Origin: Tumebacillus lacus
Lineage (GTDB): Bacteria; Bacillota; Bacilli; Tumebacillales; Tumebacillaceae
DNA length: 64,000 nt
Assembly: GCF_026410385.1 (NCBI RefSeq)
Contig: NZ_JAPMLT010000001.1
Location: 372,001-436,000, forward strand
Reading direction: 5' to 3'
Each line of letters begins with the position of its first letter. The first letter of the stretch is position 1. The translations under genes were made by a program, and so were the position numbers. Below the pieces are notes generated by a model. It searched no databases. It was not told the DNA's origin and saw only the letters and a program-made list of their open reading frames with translations. Shown piece after piece: positions 17,159-26,090 of this stretch.

Positions 17159-17911
17159 ATGCGTGTAAAAGATAAAGTCGCCCTCATCACCGGCTCCGGC
17201 CGGGGCATCGGCGCTGCGACCGCCATCCGACTGGCAGAAGAAGGGGCGAAGGTGGTCGTCAACGACATCAACGCCGAACATGCCGAGCAGACAGCCGCTC
17301 TGATCAACAACTCCGGCGGCACTGCGGTGGCGCACCCGTGCGATATCACCGACAAAGCGGCGGTGACCGGCCTGATTCAACGCGCCATCGATGAATTTGG
17401 CCGCCTCGACATCCTCGTCAACAACGCGGGGGTCACGCGGGACAACCTCATCCATAAGCTCAGCGAAGACGACTGGGACACCGTGATGAATGTCCACCTC
17501 AAAGGCGCTTTTTACTGCTCGCAAGCCGCGCAGCAACACATGGTCGCAGCCCGCTACGGCAAGATCGTCAATTTCTCCTCGACCTCTGCCCTCGGCAACC
17601 GCGGTCAGCTCAACTACGCCACCGCCAAAGCCGGTCTGCAAGGCTTCACCAAGACGCTGGCGATCGAATTGGGCAAATTCAACATCAACGTCAACGCGGT
17701 GGCACCGGGCTTTATCGAGACCGATATGACTCGCGCCACGGCGGAGCGAATGGGCGTCGACTTCGAACAATTCAAAGCGTATGGTGCGCAGCAATCTCTG
17801 CTCGGCCGCGTCGGTCAGCCGATCGACATCGCCAACGCGGTCCTGTTCCTCGTCTCGGACGAGTCGAGCTTCATCACCGGTCAAACGTTGTACGTGCGCG
17901 GCGGCATTTAG
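17159..17911 (+). CDS. fabG: 3-oxoacyl-ACP/CoA reductase, SDR family
   Basis: A 250-residue short-chain dehydrogenase. TGSGRGIG binds the nucleotide, NNAG stabilises the fold, and the catalytic Ser-Tyr-Lys set lies in NFSSTSALGNRGQLNYATAK. The C-terminal SSFITGQTLYVRGGI is typical of FabG. It is expected to reduce 3-oxoacyl thioesters with NADPH. It follows the two MaoC genes by 31 bp and closes that operon; a terminator comes 20 bp after the stop. Because it is not in a fab cluster, it may be a paralogue of the housekeeping FabG. Confidence 0.88.
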   Translation: MRVKDKVALITGSGRGIGAATAIRLAEEGAKVVVNDINAEHAEQTAALINNSGGTAVAHPCDITDKAAVTGLIQRAIDEFGRLDILVNNAGVTRDNLIHKLSEDDWDTVMNVHLKGAFYCSQAAQQHMVAARYGKIVNFSSTSALGNRGQLNYATAKAGLQGFTKTLAIELGKFNINVNAVAPGFIETDMTRATAERMGVDFEQFKAYGAQQSLLGRVGQPIDIANAVLFLVSDESSFITGQTLYVRGGI

Positions 17912-17929
17912 CCGTTCCCACACAAAATT

Positions 17930-17960
17930 TTACCCCTTTCTGAACAGGAAGGGGTTTCTT
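17930..17960 (+). terminator. Terminator after fabG
   Basis: ACCCCTTTC and GGAAGGGGT form a stem followed by TTTCTT. Confidence 0.7.
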
Positions 17961-18063
17961 CATATTTTCTTAAGAACTTTTCTACCTTTTCCTTCAATTT
18001 TTTGCCGTAGAATGCGTCTAATGAAGTAGGCACAGGGGAGACAGAAATTGGAGGAATGTGTGA

Positions 18064-18984
18064 ATGCAACCTGTATTGCAAGTGGAAGGTCTGACCAAAG
18101 CGATCAAATCGCGCACGCTGGTCGACAACATATCATTTGAGATCGGACGCGGTGAAGTGTTCGGCCTGCTGGGGCCAAACGGCGCCGGCAAAACAACGAC
18201 GATCCGCATGCTGGTCGGTCTGGCCCGTCCGTCATCCGGTCGGATCGCCATCGACGGCCACGACGTGCAAAAGGATCGGTCCGCCGCGATGAAGCGAGTG
18301 GGCACCATCGTCGAAAACCCGGAACTGTATCCGTATCTCAGCGGATTAGAAAATCTGCAACAGTTTGCCCGACTGAGCGGCAACATCACCGAAGCCCGCA
18401 TCCGCGACGTGGTGCGCCTCGTCGGTCTGGAGGAGCGGATCGGTGACAAAGTGCGCCGCTACTCGCTCGGCATGCGTCAGCGGCTCGGTGTGGCGCAGGC
18501 GCTGTTGCACGATCCCGCCTTGCTGATCTTGGACGAACCGACCAACGGCCTCGATCCGAGCGGCATTCGCGAGTTTCGCGAACTGCTCCGCTCGTTGGCA
18601 GCGCAGGGCACCAGCATCTTGATCTCCTCACACTTGCTGGCGGAGATCGAACTGGTGTGCGACCGTGTCGGCGTTATTCAACAAGGCAAATGGGTGACGA
18701 CCGCGACGGTGCACGACCTGCAACAACGCTCGCAGCAAAATCGCCTGATCCTGCACGTCGACCGGGCCGAACTGGCGCACGATACAGTCTGGTCGGTCGC
18801 ATCCGACCTACAGCCGGTCGTAGAAGGACCGGGTCTGCTCTCTGTGGATCGCCCGAGCGGCAGTCTGAACGCGCTGCTCGGCAGCCTGATCAAGGCGAAC
18901 ATTGAGATCCTGCGCATCGAAGAGCAGTCCTCGACGCTGGAAGACGTATTTTTGGAGATGACCGGAGGGAATCAACGTGCGTGA
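18064..18984 (+). CDS. ABC transporter ATP-binding protein (BcrA-like)
   Basis: A 306-residue ATPase. Walker A is GPNGAGKTT (37-45), the signature is [12 protein letters not shown], and Walker B is [15 protein letters not shown]-terminal extension of about 90 residues is typical of the bacitracin/lantibiotic-resistance type (BcrA, DrrA). It would energise export through the ABC-2 permease encoded next, whose start overlaps its end by 8 bp. The substrate is unknown; an antimicrobial peptide, drug or lipid is the usual range for such pairs. Confidence 0.92.
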   Translation: MQPVLQVEGLTKAIKSRTLVDNISFEIGRGEVFGLLGPNGAGKTTTIRMLVGLARPSSGRIAIDGHDVQKDRSAAMKRVGTIVENPELYPYLSGLENLQQFARLSGNITEARIRDVVRLVGLEERIGDKVRRYSLGMRQRLGVAQALLHDPALLILDEPTNGLDPSGIREFRELLRSLAAQGTSILISSHLLAEIELVCDRVGVIQQGKWVTTATVHDLQQRSQQNRLILHVDRAELAHDTVWSVASDLQPVVEGPGLLSVDRPSGSLNALLGSLIKANIEILRIEEQSSTLEDVFLEMTGGNQRA

Positions 18985-20188
18985 GATCGTGGCGATCATA
19001 CAGAATGAATGGATCAAATTGTTGCGGCGGCGGCGGTTTCTCGTCGTGTTGCTGCTGAGTTTGGCGGTGGTCGGCCTGTTCTCTGTCGGCTCCTATTATG
19101 AAGCAAAACAGATGGAGCGATACAACTCTCCGGAGTACCAACAGCAGATGCTCGAAGACCAACTGCGCCACCTCGATGAGATGATCGCGGACGAGAACAT
19201 ACCGGCCGCTGACAAAGAACACATGAAACTGGAGCGAACGAACACACAAGAGCGGCTCGACCGCGTGAAATCGGGCCAACCGTCCGGAACCAAGATGACA
19301 GCCGAGATGTTGCGCACCCAGATCGAGCAAATCAAAGAAAACATCAAAAATCTCCCGCCTGACCAAAAGTGGCAATCAGGCGATATGGAGCAACAGATCC
19401 TCACCTATGAGTACTACATCGCCCGCGACATGACGCCCAATTTGGAAGACTTCCGCCCGGCATCGTCCTGGCAGATGATCGAGACCTTTTTGATGATCGG
19501 CGCGATGGTGCTGTTCCCGCTGCTGGCGGTGTTGCTGGTGGCCGACATGGTGTCGGGCGAGATGACAGGCGGCACGATCAAACTGTTGCTGGCGCGTCCT
19601 GCCTCGCGTTCGAAGATCCTGTTTGGCAAATACATCACCTCCCTGATCGCCAGCATCATCCTGATCGCGCTGTTGCTCGGGGCGCTGACCGGCGCCATGT
19701 TTGCTCTGTTCGGCACGGATGGCTACGAGCATCCGAAAACGATCGGCGTCAGACACTACGAGGAGCAAGTGATGATGGGCGGTCAGATGCAAACCATCTT
19801 CGCTGTTGACGCGTCCAACGCAAAAGTCATTCCGCTCGGCACATTTGTTCTGAACGGCATGCTGCTCACCGTGGCGGCGACGGTGGCGATGACCACGCTC
19901 GGTTTCTTCTGCTCGACGATGGTGCGTTCAGCGGCTGTCTCGACCGGCCTCGCGATGGGGGTGGTCGTCTGCGGCACGATCGTGACACAGGTGTCCATGG
20001 GGAGCGAATGGCTGAAGTGGTTGCCGACCACCCATTTCAATCTGCCTTCGATCTACTCCGGCGAGGTGGGGCAGATGTTCCGACTCCACATCACATTGGG
20101 GGAAAGCGCGCTCTGGCTGATCGGCTGGACCGTCGCGTTGTATCTGATCGGACAGTGGCGTTTTACCAAGCAAGATCTGCTCGGATAA
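18977..20188 (+). CDS. ABC-2 type transporter permease
   Basis: A 403-residue permease. One N-terminal membrane segment (FLVVLLLSLAVVGLFSVGSYY) is followed by a large soluble domain of about 130 residues rich in Glu, Lys and Gln. A cluster of membrane segments comes next, with the typical FGKYITSLIASIILIALLLG and AATVAMTTLGFFCSTM. It pairs with the upstream ATPase as an exporter. The extracellular domain between segments 1 and 2 resembles that of BcrB/NatB-type permeases. A terminator follows, and then a two-component system that may sense the same stress. Confidence 0.88.
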   Translation: MREIVAIIQNEWIKLLRRRRFLVVLLLSLAVVGLFSVGSYYEAKQMERYNSPEYQQQMLEDQLRHLDEMIADENIPAADKEHMKLERTNTQERLDRVKSGQPSGTKMTAEMLRTQIEQIKENIKNLPPDQKWQSGDMEQQILTYEYYIARDMTPNLEDFRPASSWQMIETFLMIGAMVLFPLLAVLLVADMVSGEMTGGTIKLLLARPASRSKILFGKYITSLIASIILIALLLGALTGAMFALFGTDGYEHPKTIGVRHYEEQVMMGGQMQTIFAVDASNAKVIPLGTFVLNGMLLTVAATVAMTTLGFFCSTMVRSAAVSTGLAMGVVVCGTIVTQVSMGSEWLKWLPTTHFNLPSIYSGEVGQMFRLHITLGESALWLIGWTVALYLIGQWRFTKQDLLG

Positions 20189-20204
20189 CTACCATCGGAT
20201 AAAA

Positions 20205-20240
20205 AGAGAGGGCTTGGGACCTAGTTCCAGGCCCTCTTTC
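20205..20240 (+). terminator. Terminator after the ABC-2 permease gene
   Basis: AGAGGGC and GCCCTCT form the base of a longer stem, followed by TTTCT. Confidence 0.75.
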
Positions 20241-20249
20241 TGGTACAAT
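20241..20249 (+). promoter_or_regulatory. Extended -10 box before the response regulator gene
   Basis: TGGTACAAT is a TGn-extended -10 element, 40 nt before the ATG. No good -35 box is visible. Confidence 0.5.
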
Positions 20250-20288
20250 AAAAGAGTTCCAAACTCTCATGCGTTCCGGAGGGAAGCC

Positions 20289-20966
20289 ATGATCATTCAC
20301 ATCCTCATCGCAGACGATGATCCGAACATCCGCACTTTGCTGCGGTTTTATCTGCAAAAAGAAGGCTATACCGTGCACGCTGCCGAAGACGGCCTCCACG
20401 CGGCGGAGATCTTGGAGCGGGAACGCATCCATCTGGCGGTCGTCGATGTGATGATGCCGGGCAAAGACGGCTACGAACTGTGCCAAGAGATCCGCGATGT
20501 CTATGACCTGCCTGTGATCCTGTTGACAGCCAAGCGGGAAGTAGAAGACAAGGAGCGAGGCTTTTTGGCCGGGACGGACGATTATCTGGTCAAACCGTTC
20601 GAACCCCGCGAGCTGCTGTTTCGCATCAAGGCACTGCTGCGGCGGTATCAAGCGGTCTCTGAAGAGATCATCTCCTTCGCCAAAACGACGATCAACAGGC
20701 GCAACTACGAGGTGCGCGTCGGCGACGAATCTCTGGTCCTGCCGCTAAAAGAGTTTGAGCTGCTGGCGCTGCTGGGCAGCAATCCAGGGCGGATCATGAC
20801 GCGCGATCAACTGATCCAGCGCATCTGGGGCATCGATTACCAAGGGGACAGCCGCACGGTCGATGTCCACATCAAACGCCTGCGCGAACGGCTGGTCAAC
20901 GCCGAGGACATCGCCATCGTCACCGTGCGCGGACTCGGCTATAAACTGGAGGTGCGGGAGAGCTGA
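20289..20966 (+). CDS. OmpR-family response regulator
   Basis: A 225-residue two-component regulator. The receiver domain has the acidic pair DD at residues 9-10, the phosphoacceptor D53 in VVDVMMPG, T in LLTAK and K in YLVKPFEP. A winged-helix DNA-binding domain follows (LPLKEFELLALLG, RTVDVHIKRLRERL, TVRGLGYKLE). It overlaps the kinase gene by 4 nt. Likely targets include the MMPL transporter gene downstream, whose promoter region carries 11-bp direct repeats. GGAGG lies 6 nt before the ATG. Similar to HssR/PhoP-type regulators; the signal is unknown. Confidence 0.93.
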   Translation: MIIHILIADDDPNIRTLLRFYLQKEGYTVHAAEDGLHAAEILERERIHLAVVDVMMPGKDGYELCQEIRDVYDLPVILLTAKREVEDKERGFLAGTDDYLVKPFEPRELLFRIKALLRRYQAVSEEIISFAKTTINRRNYEVRVGDESLVLPLKEFELLALLGSNPGRIMTRDQLIQRIWGIDYQGDSRTVDVHIKRLRERLVNAEDIAIVTVRGLGYKLEVRES

Positions 20967-22342
20967 AAACGCTGTACGTTCGTATCACCATGCTGACCGT
21001 CATCGTCGTCCTCGCCAGCGGGGTACTGGCTTTTTTGCTCTCCAATCTCTACTACCAATGGCAGCTCAAGTCTCACAACGAAGAAAGGCTCATGCACATG
21101 GCTCAATCGATCGCGTCCGAATATGAGAGGCATCCCATGCTCGATCTGCATGAGTATCTGACCTTGATCGCCGATCTGAACTACCGCCTGTACATCGTCG
21201 ACGAGCAGGGGCACGGTACGATGTACGGCTCGCCGTTCAAAGACACGCACCCGGACCCGGCCATCGTGGAGCGCGTGCGCAACGGACAACCGTATCACGG
21301 CGTCAAGGAACGGAAGCACGAGTTGTTTGTTACCGGATATTTTGAAAATACGCTCGCCAACAGCGTCGGCGTCCCTTTGAAAACAGCTAACCAAACGTAC
21401 GTTCTGTTCTTGCGTCCGGACATCGAAAGCGCATTTGGAGAACTGCGCGTGTTGCTGGCGTGGCTGCTCGTGCTGACGTTTGGCATCTCGTTGATCTTTC
21501 TGACCATCTTGACCCGGTTGCTCGTCCAACCGATCAAACGGCTGACGGCCGCGACGAACCAGATCGCCGAGGGTGACTTTGATGTACACTATGAGATCGC
21601 GCGCGGCGATGAGATCGGCGAATTGGCCCGCCATTTTTCCAAGATGGCGGGCGAGCTGAAGAAGTTGGAGGCGATGCGGCAGGAGTTCGTGTCGAACGTC
21701 TCCCACGAGATCCAATCGCCGCTGACCTCGATCCAAGGTTTTTCGCAGGCGTTGCGCACCGAAGAGATGTCTGCGGAGGAACGGGAGGTCTACCTGTCCA
21801 TCATCGAGTCGGAGAGCAGACGGCTGTCCTCGATCAGCCAACAACTGTTGACGTTGGCCGCGCTGGACAAAGGGAATGCCGCGCTGGACAAGACCGAGTA
21901 CCGCCTCGATGAACAGCTGCGCGAGGTCGCGCTGATGCTCGAATGGCAGTGGCAAGAAAAAGACTTGCACTTGGAACTGGAGTTGCCGGACGTGACGGTC
22001 CGGGCCGACCGTCAGCTCTTGCATCTCGTCTGGATCAATCTGCTGACCAACAGCATCAAGTTCACCGAAGCAGGAGGCGCGATCACCTTGCAGTTGTCCT
22101 CCGACGTGGGAGAGGTGCACCTGCTCATTCGCGACACCGGCATCGGCATCGCGGCTGCCGAACTGCCGCACATCTTTGATCGCTTTTATAAAGCGGACAA
22201 GTCCCGCAACCGCAATCGGTCGGGTAGCGGACTCGGTTTGTCAATCGTGCAAAAGATCATCCGCCAGCATCGCGGTCAGATCGAAGTGGACAGCACTCCC
22301 GGCATCGGGACGACCTTCTTGATTCGATTGCCTCGTTTGTAA
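20963..22342 (+). CDS. Sensor histidine kinase, apparently starting at CTG
   Basis: About 459 residues: TM1 (about 9-31), an extracellular sensor of about 130 residues, TM2 (about 155-180), a HAMP domain, the HisKA box NVSHEIQSPLTSI, and an ATPase domain with NLLTNSIKF, DTGIG and GSGLGLS. It would phosphorylate the adjacent regulator. The start is unusual. The only ATG early in the frame (20990) falls inside TM1 and has no ribosome binding site. CTG at 20963 has GGAGGTG 8 nt upstream, overlaps the regulator stop as CTGA and gives the N-terminus MKTLYVRIT, common in kinases of this type. No ATG, GTG or TTG lies between it and the in-frame TAA at 20942. Confidence 0.9.
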   Translation: MKTLYVRITMLTVIVVLASGVLAFLLSNLYYQWQLKSHNEERLMHMAQSIASEYERHPMLDLHEYLTLIADLNYRLYIVDEQGHGTMYGSPFKDTHPDPAIVERVRNGQPYHGVKERKHELFVTGYFENTLANSVGVPLKTANQTYVLFLRPDIESAFGELRVLLAWLLVLTFGISLIFLTILTRLLVQPIKRLTAATNQIAEGDFDVHYEIARGDEIGELARHFSKMAGELKKLEAMRQEFVSNVSHEIQSPLTSIQGFSQALRTEEMSAEEREVYLSIIESESRRLSSISQQLLTLAALDKGNAALDKTEYRLDEQLREVALMLEWQWQEKDLHLELELPDVTVRADRQLLHLVWINLLTNSIKFTEAGGAITLQLSSDVGEVHLLIRDTGIGIAAAELPHIFDRFYKADKSRNRNRSGSGLGLSIVQKIIRQHRGQIEVDSTPGIGTTFLIRLPRL

Positions 22343-22348
22343 TTGTTC

Positions 22349-22370
22349 GTTCATCTTCTGTTCATGTCTG
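22349..22370 (+). promoter_or_regulatory. Direct repeats, likely response regulator binding site before the MMPL gene
   Basis: GTTCATCTTCT followed at once by GTTCATGTCTG: two 11-bp direct repeats sharing GTTCAT. Their end lies 5 nt before a -10-like TACAAT (22376-22381). Tandem repeats with 11-bp periodicity are usual for OmpR-family regulators. Confidence 0.6.
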
Positions 22371-22419
22371 TCACTTACAATCCGAGATGTAGAGGACAGA
22401 GGACAGGAGGGAACTGAAC

Positions 22420-24594
22420 ATGATGAAAATTCTTCATACGATCACCGACTTTGCCAGCAGCAAAACTGGCGCCAAAGTCGTGCTCGTTTTCTGGTTGGTG
22501 CTGGCAGCCGTATTGGCAAGCTTCGCACCTTCCAGCGATACGTTTGCCGTAAACTCAAACCGCACCGATCTGCCGGACGGGGTCCCGTCGGAGATCGCCA
22601 GAAATGCAATGGAAACTCATTTTCCGGGAGACGGCAGCGTCACGGCGCTGGTCGTGTTTCATGATTCACAGCCGCTCACAGAGGAAGAGCTGGAGCGGGT
22701 CAAGGAGATCAGCCGCACGATGACGGAGCAAAAACCGGACGGTGTGAAACAATCGGTACCGTTGCATGCGATGCCGCCTGCTGCCTGGGCCGGTCTGTAT
22801 TCGGAGGATCGCACCACCTTGATGTTGCCCGTTCAATTGGAGCAGGACCTCGACACGCACCAAGTGCACGATGTCGTCACCGCCCTGAGCGCGCAACTCC
22901 AAGAAGCCGCTGCAAACAAGATGCAAGTGGCCGTCACTGGTCCGGCCGGGATCGCGTCCGATGCGATCGGCATTTTTGCCGGAGCGGATGTCGTGCTGAT
23001 GCTCGCCACGGTGGCTTTGATCTTGGTCTTGCTGATCGTGCTGTACCGCTCGCCGGTGCTGGCCGTCGTACCGTTGGTCATCGCGGGCATTCTGCATCAG
23101 ATCGTGGACCGTATCCTTGGCATCGCCGGGGAGAGAGCTTGGTTTGTGGTCGAAAGTCAGGCACTGTCGATCATGATGATCCTGCTGTTTGCCGTGCTCA
23201 CCGACTACTGTCTGTTCGTGTTTTCACGGTATCGGGAAGAACTGCGTCGCACCGAATCGCAGTATGAGGCGATGCGAGTGGCGATGACCCATGTCGGAGA
23301 GCCGATCTTTTTCTCCAGCGGCATCATCTTGGTCGCCGTGCTGGCGTTGTTCGGCACTCTCTTTAAACCGTATCAGCACTTCGCTCCGGTATTTGGGGTC
23401 GCGTTGCTGGTGATCATGCTCGGCGGCTTGACCTTGATCCCGGCTGCGTTTTCTCTGATCGGACGAAAGGCGTTCTGGCCGTTCGTGCCGAAAATCGGAG
23501 AAGAGTCAAAAGGGGAGCGAGGATTTTGGGTCGCTGTGGGACGCTTTGTCACACGCAAACCTCGCCTGATCATCGCGGTGCTCGTCGTGCTGCTCGGCAG
23601 TTCTTCATTGGCCGTGGGAAATATCCAGTATTCGTTTAATCTCTTGCAGTCGTTCCCCGAAGAGATGGAATCGCGGGCCGGATTCACCGTCTTGGAGCAA
23701 CATTTCCCGAAAGGAACGCTCGCCCCGGTGCAAGTGATCGCGACCTCTTCGCAAGCTTTGCCGGAGGGCCGACTGGGTGAGACGTTGGCCGGCATGGAAG
23801 GCGTAGCGTCTGTATCGTCTGAAAAGGAGATCTCTTCTGACGGGCTGGCTGTGCGCGTCGAAGTGGTGCTCAAAGACGACCCGTATGGCGACGACGCGAT
23901 GCGGACGGTGGAGCACCTGCGCGAACAGTCGCGTCAAATCTTGAGCGACAGCGGGTACGACCCGGCTCTCACCACGCTGCATGTGGCCGGTCAGACGGCG
24001 GTGCAGGTGGATACGCGCAGCGTCAACGACCGGGACACGCTGTGGGTGATGCTGTCCGTGACGTTTTTGATCACCTTCTTCCTGATCTTCCAGTCCCGTT
24101 CATTGCTTGCTCCGCTGTACATGATCGGCACGATCCTGATCACCTACGGGGCATCACTCGGGTTGAGTTGGCTGATCTTCACCGGGGTGTTCGGATATGA
24201 TGCGATCTCGTACCGGATTCCGGTCTACACGTTTGTGTTTCTCGTCGCATTGGGCGTCGACTACAACATTCTGCTGTGGTCCCGCGTCCGGGAAGAAGCG
24301 ACCAAACAGGATCTCGTCACCGCGATCCAAGTGGCCGTCGCCAAAACGGGCAAAACGATCTCGTCGGCCGGATTGATCCTGATCGCGACGTTTGCCGTAC
24401 TGATGACACAACCGTTGCTGGAACTGTTTTTGTTTGGCTTCGTGGTCGCACTGGGCGTACTGATCGACACGTTCCTCGTGCGCGGGATGCTGATGCCTGC
24501 GATCATGGTCTTGCTCGGTCGCTGGAACTGGTGGCCGAAACTTCAACATGTACCTACAATCAAGAGAACAGAGGAGGAACATCTAAATGCTTGA
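22420..24594 (+). CDS. MMPL/RND family transporter
   Basis: A 724-residue RND-type membrane protein with two repeats, each of one membrane helix, a large extracytoplasmic loop and five further helices. FAVLTDYCLFVFSRYREE in the first half and FLVALGVDYNILLWSRVREE in the second contain the helix-4 acidic motif that couples proton flow. MMPL proteins export lipids, siderophores or drugs; YdgH/YdfJ are the Bacillus examples, YdfJ being controlled by a two-component system. It is directly downstream of such a system, with probable regulator sites at 22349-22370. AGGAGG lies before the ATG, and the last 8 bp overlap the next gene. Confidence 0.92.
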   Translation: MMKILHTITDFASSKTGAKVVLVFWLVLAAVLASFAPSSDTFAVNSNRTDLPDGVPSEIARNAMETHFPGDGSVTALVVFHDSQPLTEEELERVKEISRTMTEQKPDGVKQSVPLHAMPPAAWAGLYSEDRTTLMLPVQLEQDLDTHQVHDVVTALSAQLQEAAANKMQVAVTGPAGIASDAIGIFAGADVVLMLATVALILVLLIVLYRSPVLAVVPLVIAGILHQIVDRILGIAGERAWFVVESQALSIMMILLFAVLTDYCLFVFSRYREELRRTESQYEAMRVAMTHVGEPIFFSSGIILVAVLALFGTLFKPYQHFAPVFGVALLVIMLGGLTLIPAAFSLIGRKAFWPFVPKIGEESKGERGFWVAVGRFVTRKPRLIIAVLVVLLGSSSLAVGNIQYSFNLLQSFPEEMESRAGFTVLEQHFPKGTLAPVQVIATSSQALPEGRLGETLAGMEGVASVSSEKEISSDGLAVRVEVVLKDDPYGDDAMRTVEHLREQSRQILSDSGYDPALTTLHVAGQTAVQVDTRSVNDRDTLWVMLSVTFLITFFLIFQSRSLLAPLYMIGTILITYGASLGLSWLIFTGVFGYDAISYRIPVYTFVFLVALGVDYNILLWSRVREEATKQDLVTAIQVAVAKTGKTISSAGLILIATFAVLMTQPLLELFLFGFVVALGVLIDTFLVRGMLMPAIMVLLGRWNWWPKLQHVPTIKRTEEEHLNA

Positions 24595-25045
24595 TACCAT
24601 CCTGTATTTCCTACACCTTTCCGGGCTGGCCCTGTGGCTCGGCTCGACCGTTCTGCTGGTGATTCTGCTGCTGTCCGTGCGCCGTCATCTGACGGAGGGG
24701 AACGGCAAGCCCGTGTTTTTGCTGTCGATGAAGGCGGTCAAGCGATTTGTCAACTTCGCCGCTCTGATCGTTCTGGTTTCCGGCGCGACATTGGTGCAGC
24801 GTCTGGGCTTCACCCACTCGGAAAAACCGCTGTGGCTCTCTTTGATGGAGCAGGCGGGCGGCATGACCGTGCTGCTGTTCATCATCGTCATGACCTGGAT
24901 GAGCAACCGCGCCGCGAAAAAATTGGCAGGCAGCCAGGGAGCAGGGGAGTTTGCCAAGCTGGTCGGCCGCTATTCGATTGCGTTGTCCATGTTTGCCCTC
25001 GCCACGCTGACCGTCGTGTTTGTCGTCAGCATGCGCTTGGTGTAA
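24587..25045 (+). CDS. Four-helix membrane protein, CopD/DUF2269-like
   Basis: About 152 residues with four predicted membrane helices. The opening YFLHLSGLALWLGSTVLL, with a His in helix 1 and a following Trp, resembles CopD/DUF2269-type integral membrane proteins, some of which bind haem or copper. Assignment to a specific family is uncertain. GAGGAGG lies before the ATG and the gene overlaps the MMPL gene by 8 bp, so they are co-translated. It may assist the transporter or belong to the same stress response. A strong terminator follows 20 bp after the stop. Confidence 0.75.
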   Translation: MLDTILYFLHLSGLALWLGSTVLLVILLLSVRRHLTEGNGKPVFLLSMKAVKRFVNFAALIVLVSGATLVQRLGFTHSEKPLWLSLMEQAGGMTVLLFIIVMTWMSNRAAKKLAGSQGAGEFAKLVGRYSIALSMFALATLTVVFVVSMRLV

Positions 25046-25063
25046 TCATCGCATAGAGAAAAC

Positions 25064-25110
25064 AAAAAACCTGTGATTCTGAACATTTCGTTTAGAATCA
25101 CAGGTTTTTT
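25064..25110. terminator. Terminator after the MMPL operon
   Basis: AAAAAACCTGTGATTCT and AGAATCACAGGTTTTTT form a 17-bp perfect stem. Confidence 0.9.
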
Positions 25111-25201
25111 AATGTTGAATATGTGATTTCATTACAAAATTTCTGTATCTTTCAGTCGATTTTTGAAAAAATATACGAAATATCATGAATTAAGGTTAAA
25201 A

Positions 25202-25241
25202 ACTATTGCCATGTACGTAACACCTTTATATACTATTGCCA
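25202..25241 (+). promoter_or_regulatory. Promoter region with 30-bp-spaced direct repeats before the M15 peptidase gene
   Basis: ACTATTGCCA occurs at 25202-25211 and again at 25232-25241. The first copy supplies TTGCCA (25206-25211), which with a 17-bp spacer and TATACT (25229-25234) makes a plausible sigma-A promoter. The second copy overlaps the -10 box. Confidence 0.5.
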
Positions 25242-25292
25242 GGGATACTATATTATTCCTAATAAACAGATAAGAGAGAGAGGGATATGACT

Positions 25293-26021
25293 ATGTTGAA
25301 ATCCAAAAAGTCTCGGGTTGCCGCTATGATGCTGGCAACCGCCATGCTGCTCCCGTTTGTAACGGTTCAAGATGCTCACGCGTACACCTGGACCCGCACC
25401 CTGCAACAAGGCTCCAGCGGTTCCGACGTAAAGGAATTGCAAGTACGCGTGGCTGGCTATGCAGCGGACTCCGCTTCCCAAACCTACGTAGCGAAAGACG
25501 GCGTATTTGGTGCCGGCACCAAAGCGGCTGTCATCCGCTTCCAACGTGCACACGGCCTGACCGCTGACGGCATCGTTGGCCCGGCTACTCAATCCAAGCT
25601 CAACGCACTGGAAGACACCGGTGACGGTTCGACCCTGCACTTCGAGTTCAGCGAGTTCTACTCCAAAGACGGCAGCGGTTTCTCCGGCGGCAAAGTCAGC
25701 TCGACCACCGTCAAAGAAAACGTCCGTCAGCTGATGTGGAAACTGGAAGCTGTTCGTCAAAAAGCAGGCAACGCGGCGATCACCATCAACTCCGGCTTCC
25801 GTTCGATCAACCACAACACGAATGTCGGCGGTGCTTCCAACTCCCAACATATGTACGGCATCGCAGCTGACATCGTGATCAGCGGCAAATCCGTTTCCAC
25901 GATGCAATCGATTGCAAAGACCAGCGGCTTCTCCGGAATCATCCCGTACTCCAGCTTCCTGCACGTAGACAGCCGTGTCGAATACCCGTACGGGTCGCAA
26001 TCCTGGTACTGGGCGAACTAA
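25293..26021 (+). CDS. Secreted peptidoglycan-binding D-Ala-D-Ala carboxypeptidase (M15)
   Basis: About 242 residues: a signal peptide (basic KSKKSRVA, hydrophobic core, cleavage near DAHAYT), then a PG_binding_1 domain with GSSGSDVKELQVRV and FGAGTKAAVIRFQRAHGL, then an M15-type zinc peptidase. Zinc ligands are expected in SQHMYGIAADIVI and FLHVDSR, and NSGFRS precedes them. The enzyme would trim peptidoglycan stem peptides outside the cell. AGGG at 25281-25284 fits ATG 25293 (8 nt) better than ATG 25287. Strong codon bias suggests high expression. It is monocistronic: a promoter region precedes it and a terminator follows. Confidence 0.9.
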   Translation: MLKSKKSRVAAMMLATAMLLPFVTVQDAHAYTWTRTLQQGSSGSDVKELQVRVAGYAADSASQTYVAKDGVFGAGTKAAVIRFQRAHGLTADGIVGPATQSKLNALEDTGDGSTLHFEFSEFYSKDGSGFSGGKVSSTTVKENVRQLMWKLEAVRQKAGNAAITINSGFRSINHNTNVGGASNSQHMYGIAADIVISGKSVSTMQSIAKTSGFSGIIPYSSFLHVDSRVEYPYGSQSWYWAN

Positions 26022-26032
26022 TCTCATACAAA

Positions 26033-26064
26033 AGAAAAACCCGCCAAAAGGCGGGTTTTTCTTT
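26033..26064. terminator. Terminator after the M15 peptidase gene
   Basis: GAAAAACCCGCC-AAAA-GGCGGGTTTTTC, a perfect stem with T run. Confidence 0.9.
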
Positions 26065-26090
26065 TTGGACGGACGGGGAAGAGTAGCAGT

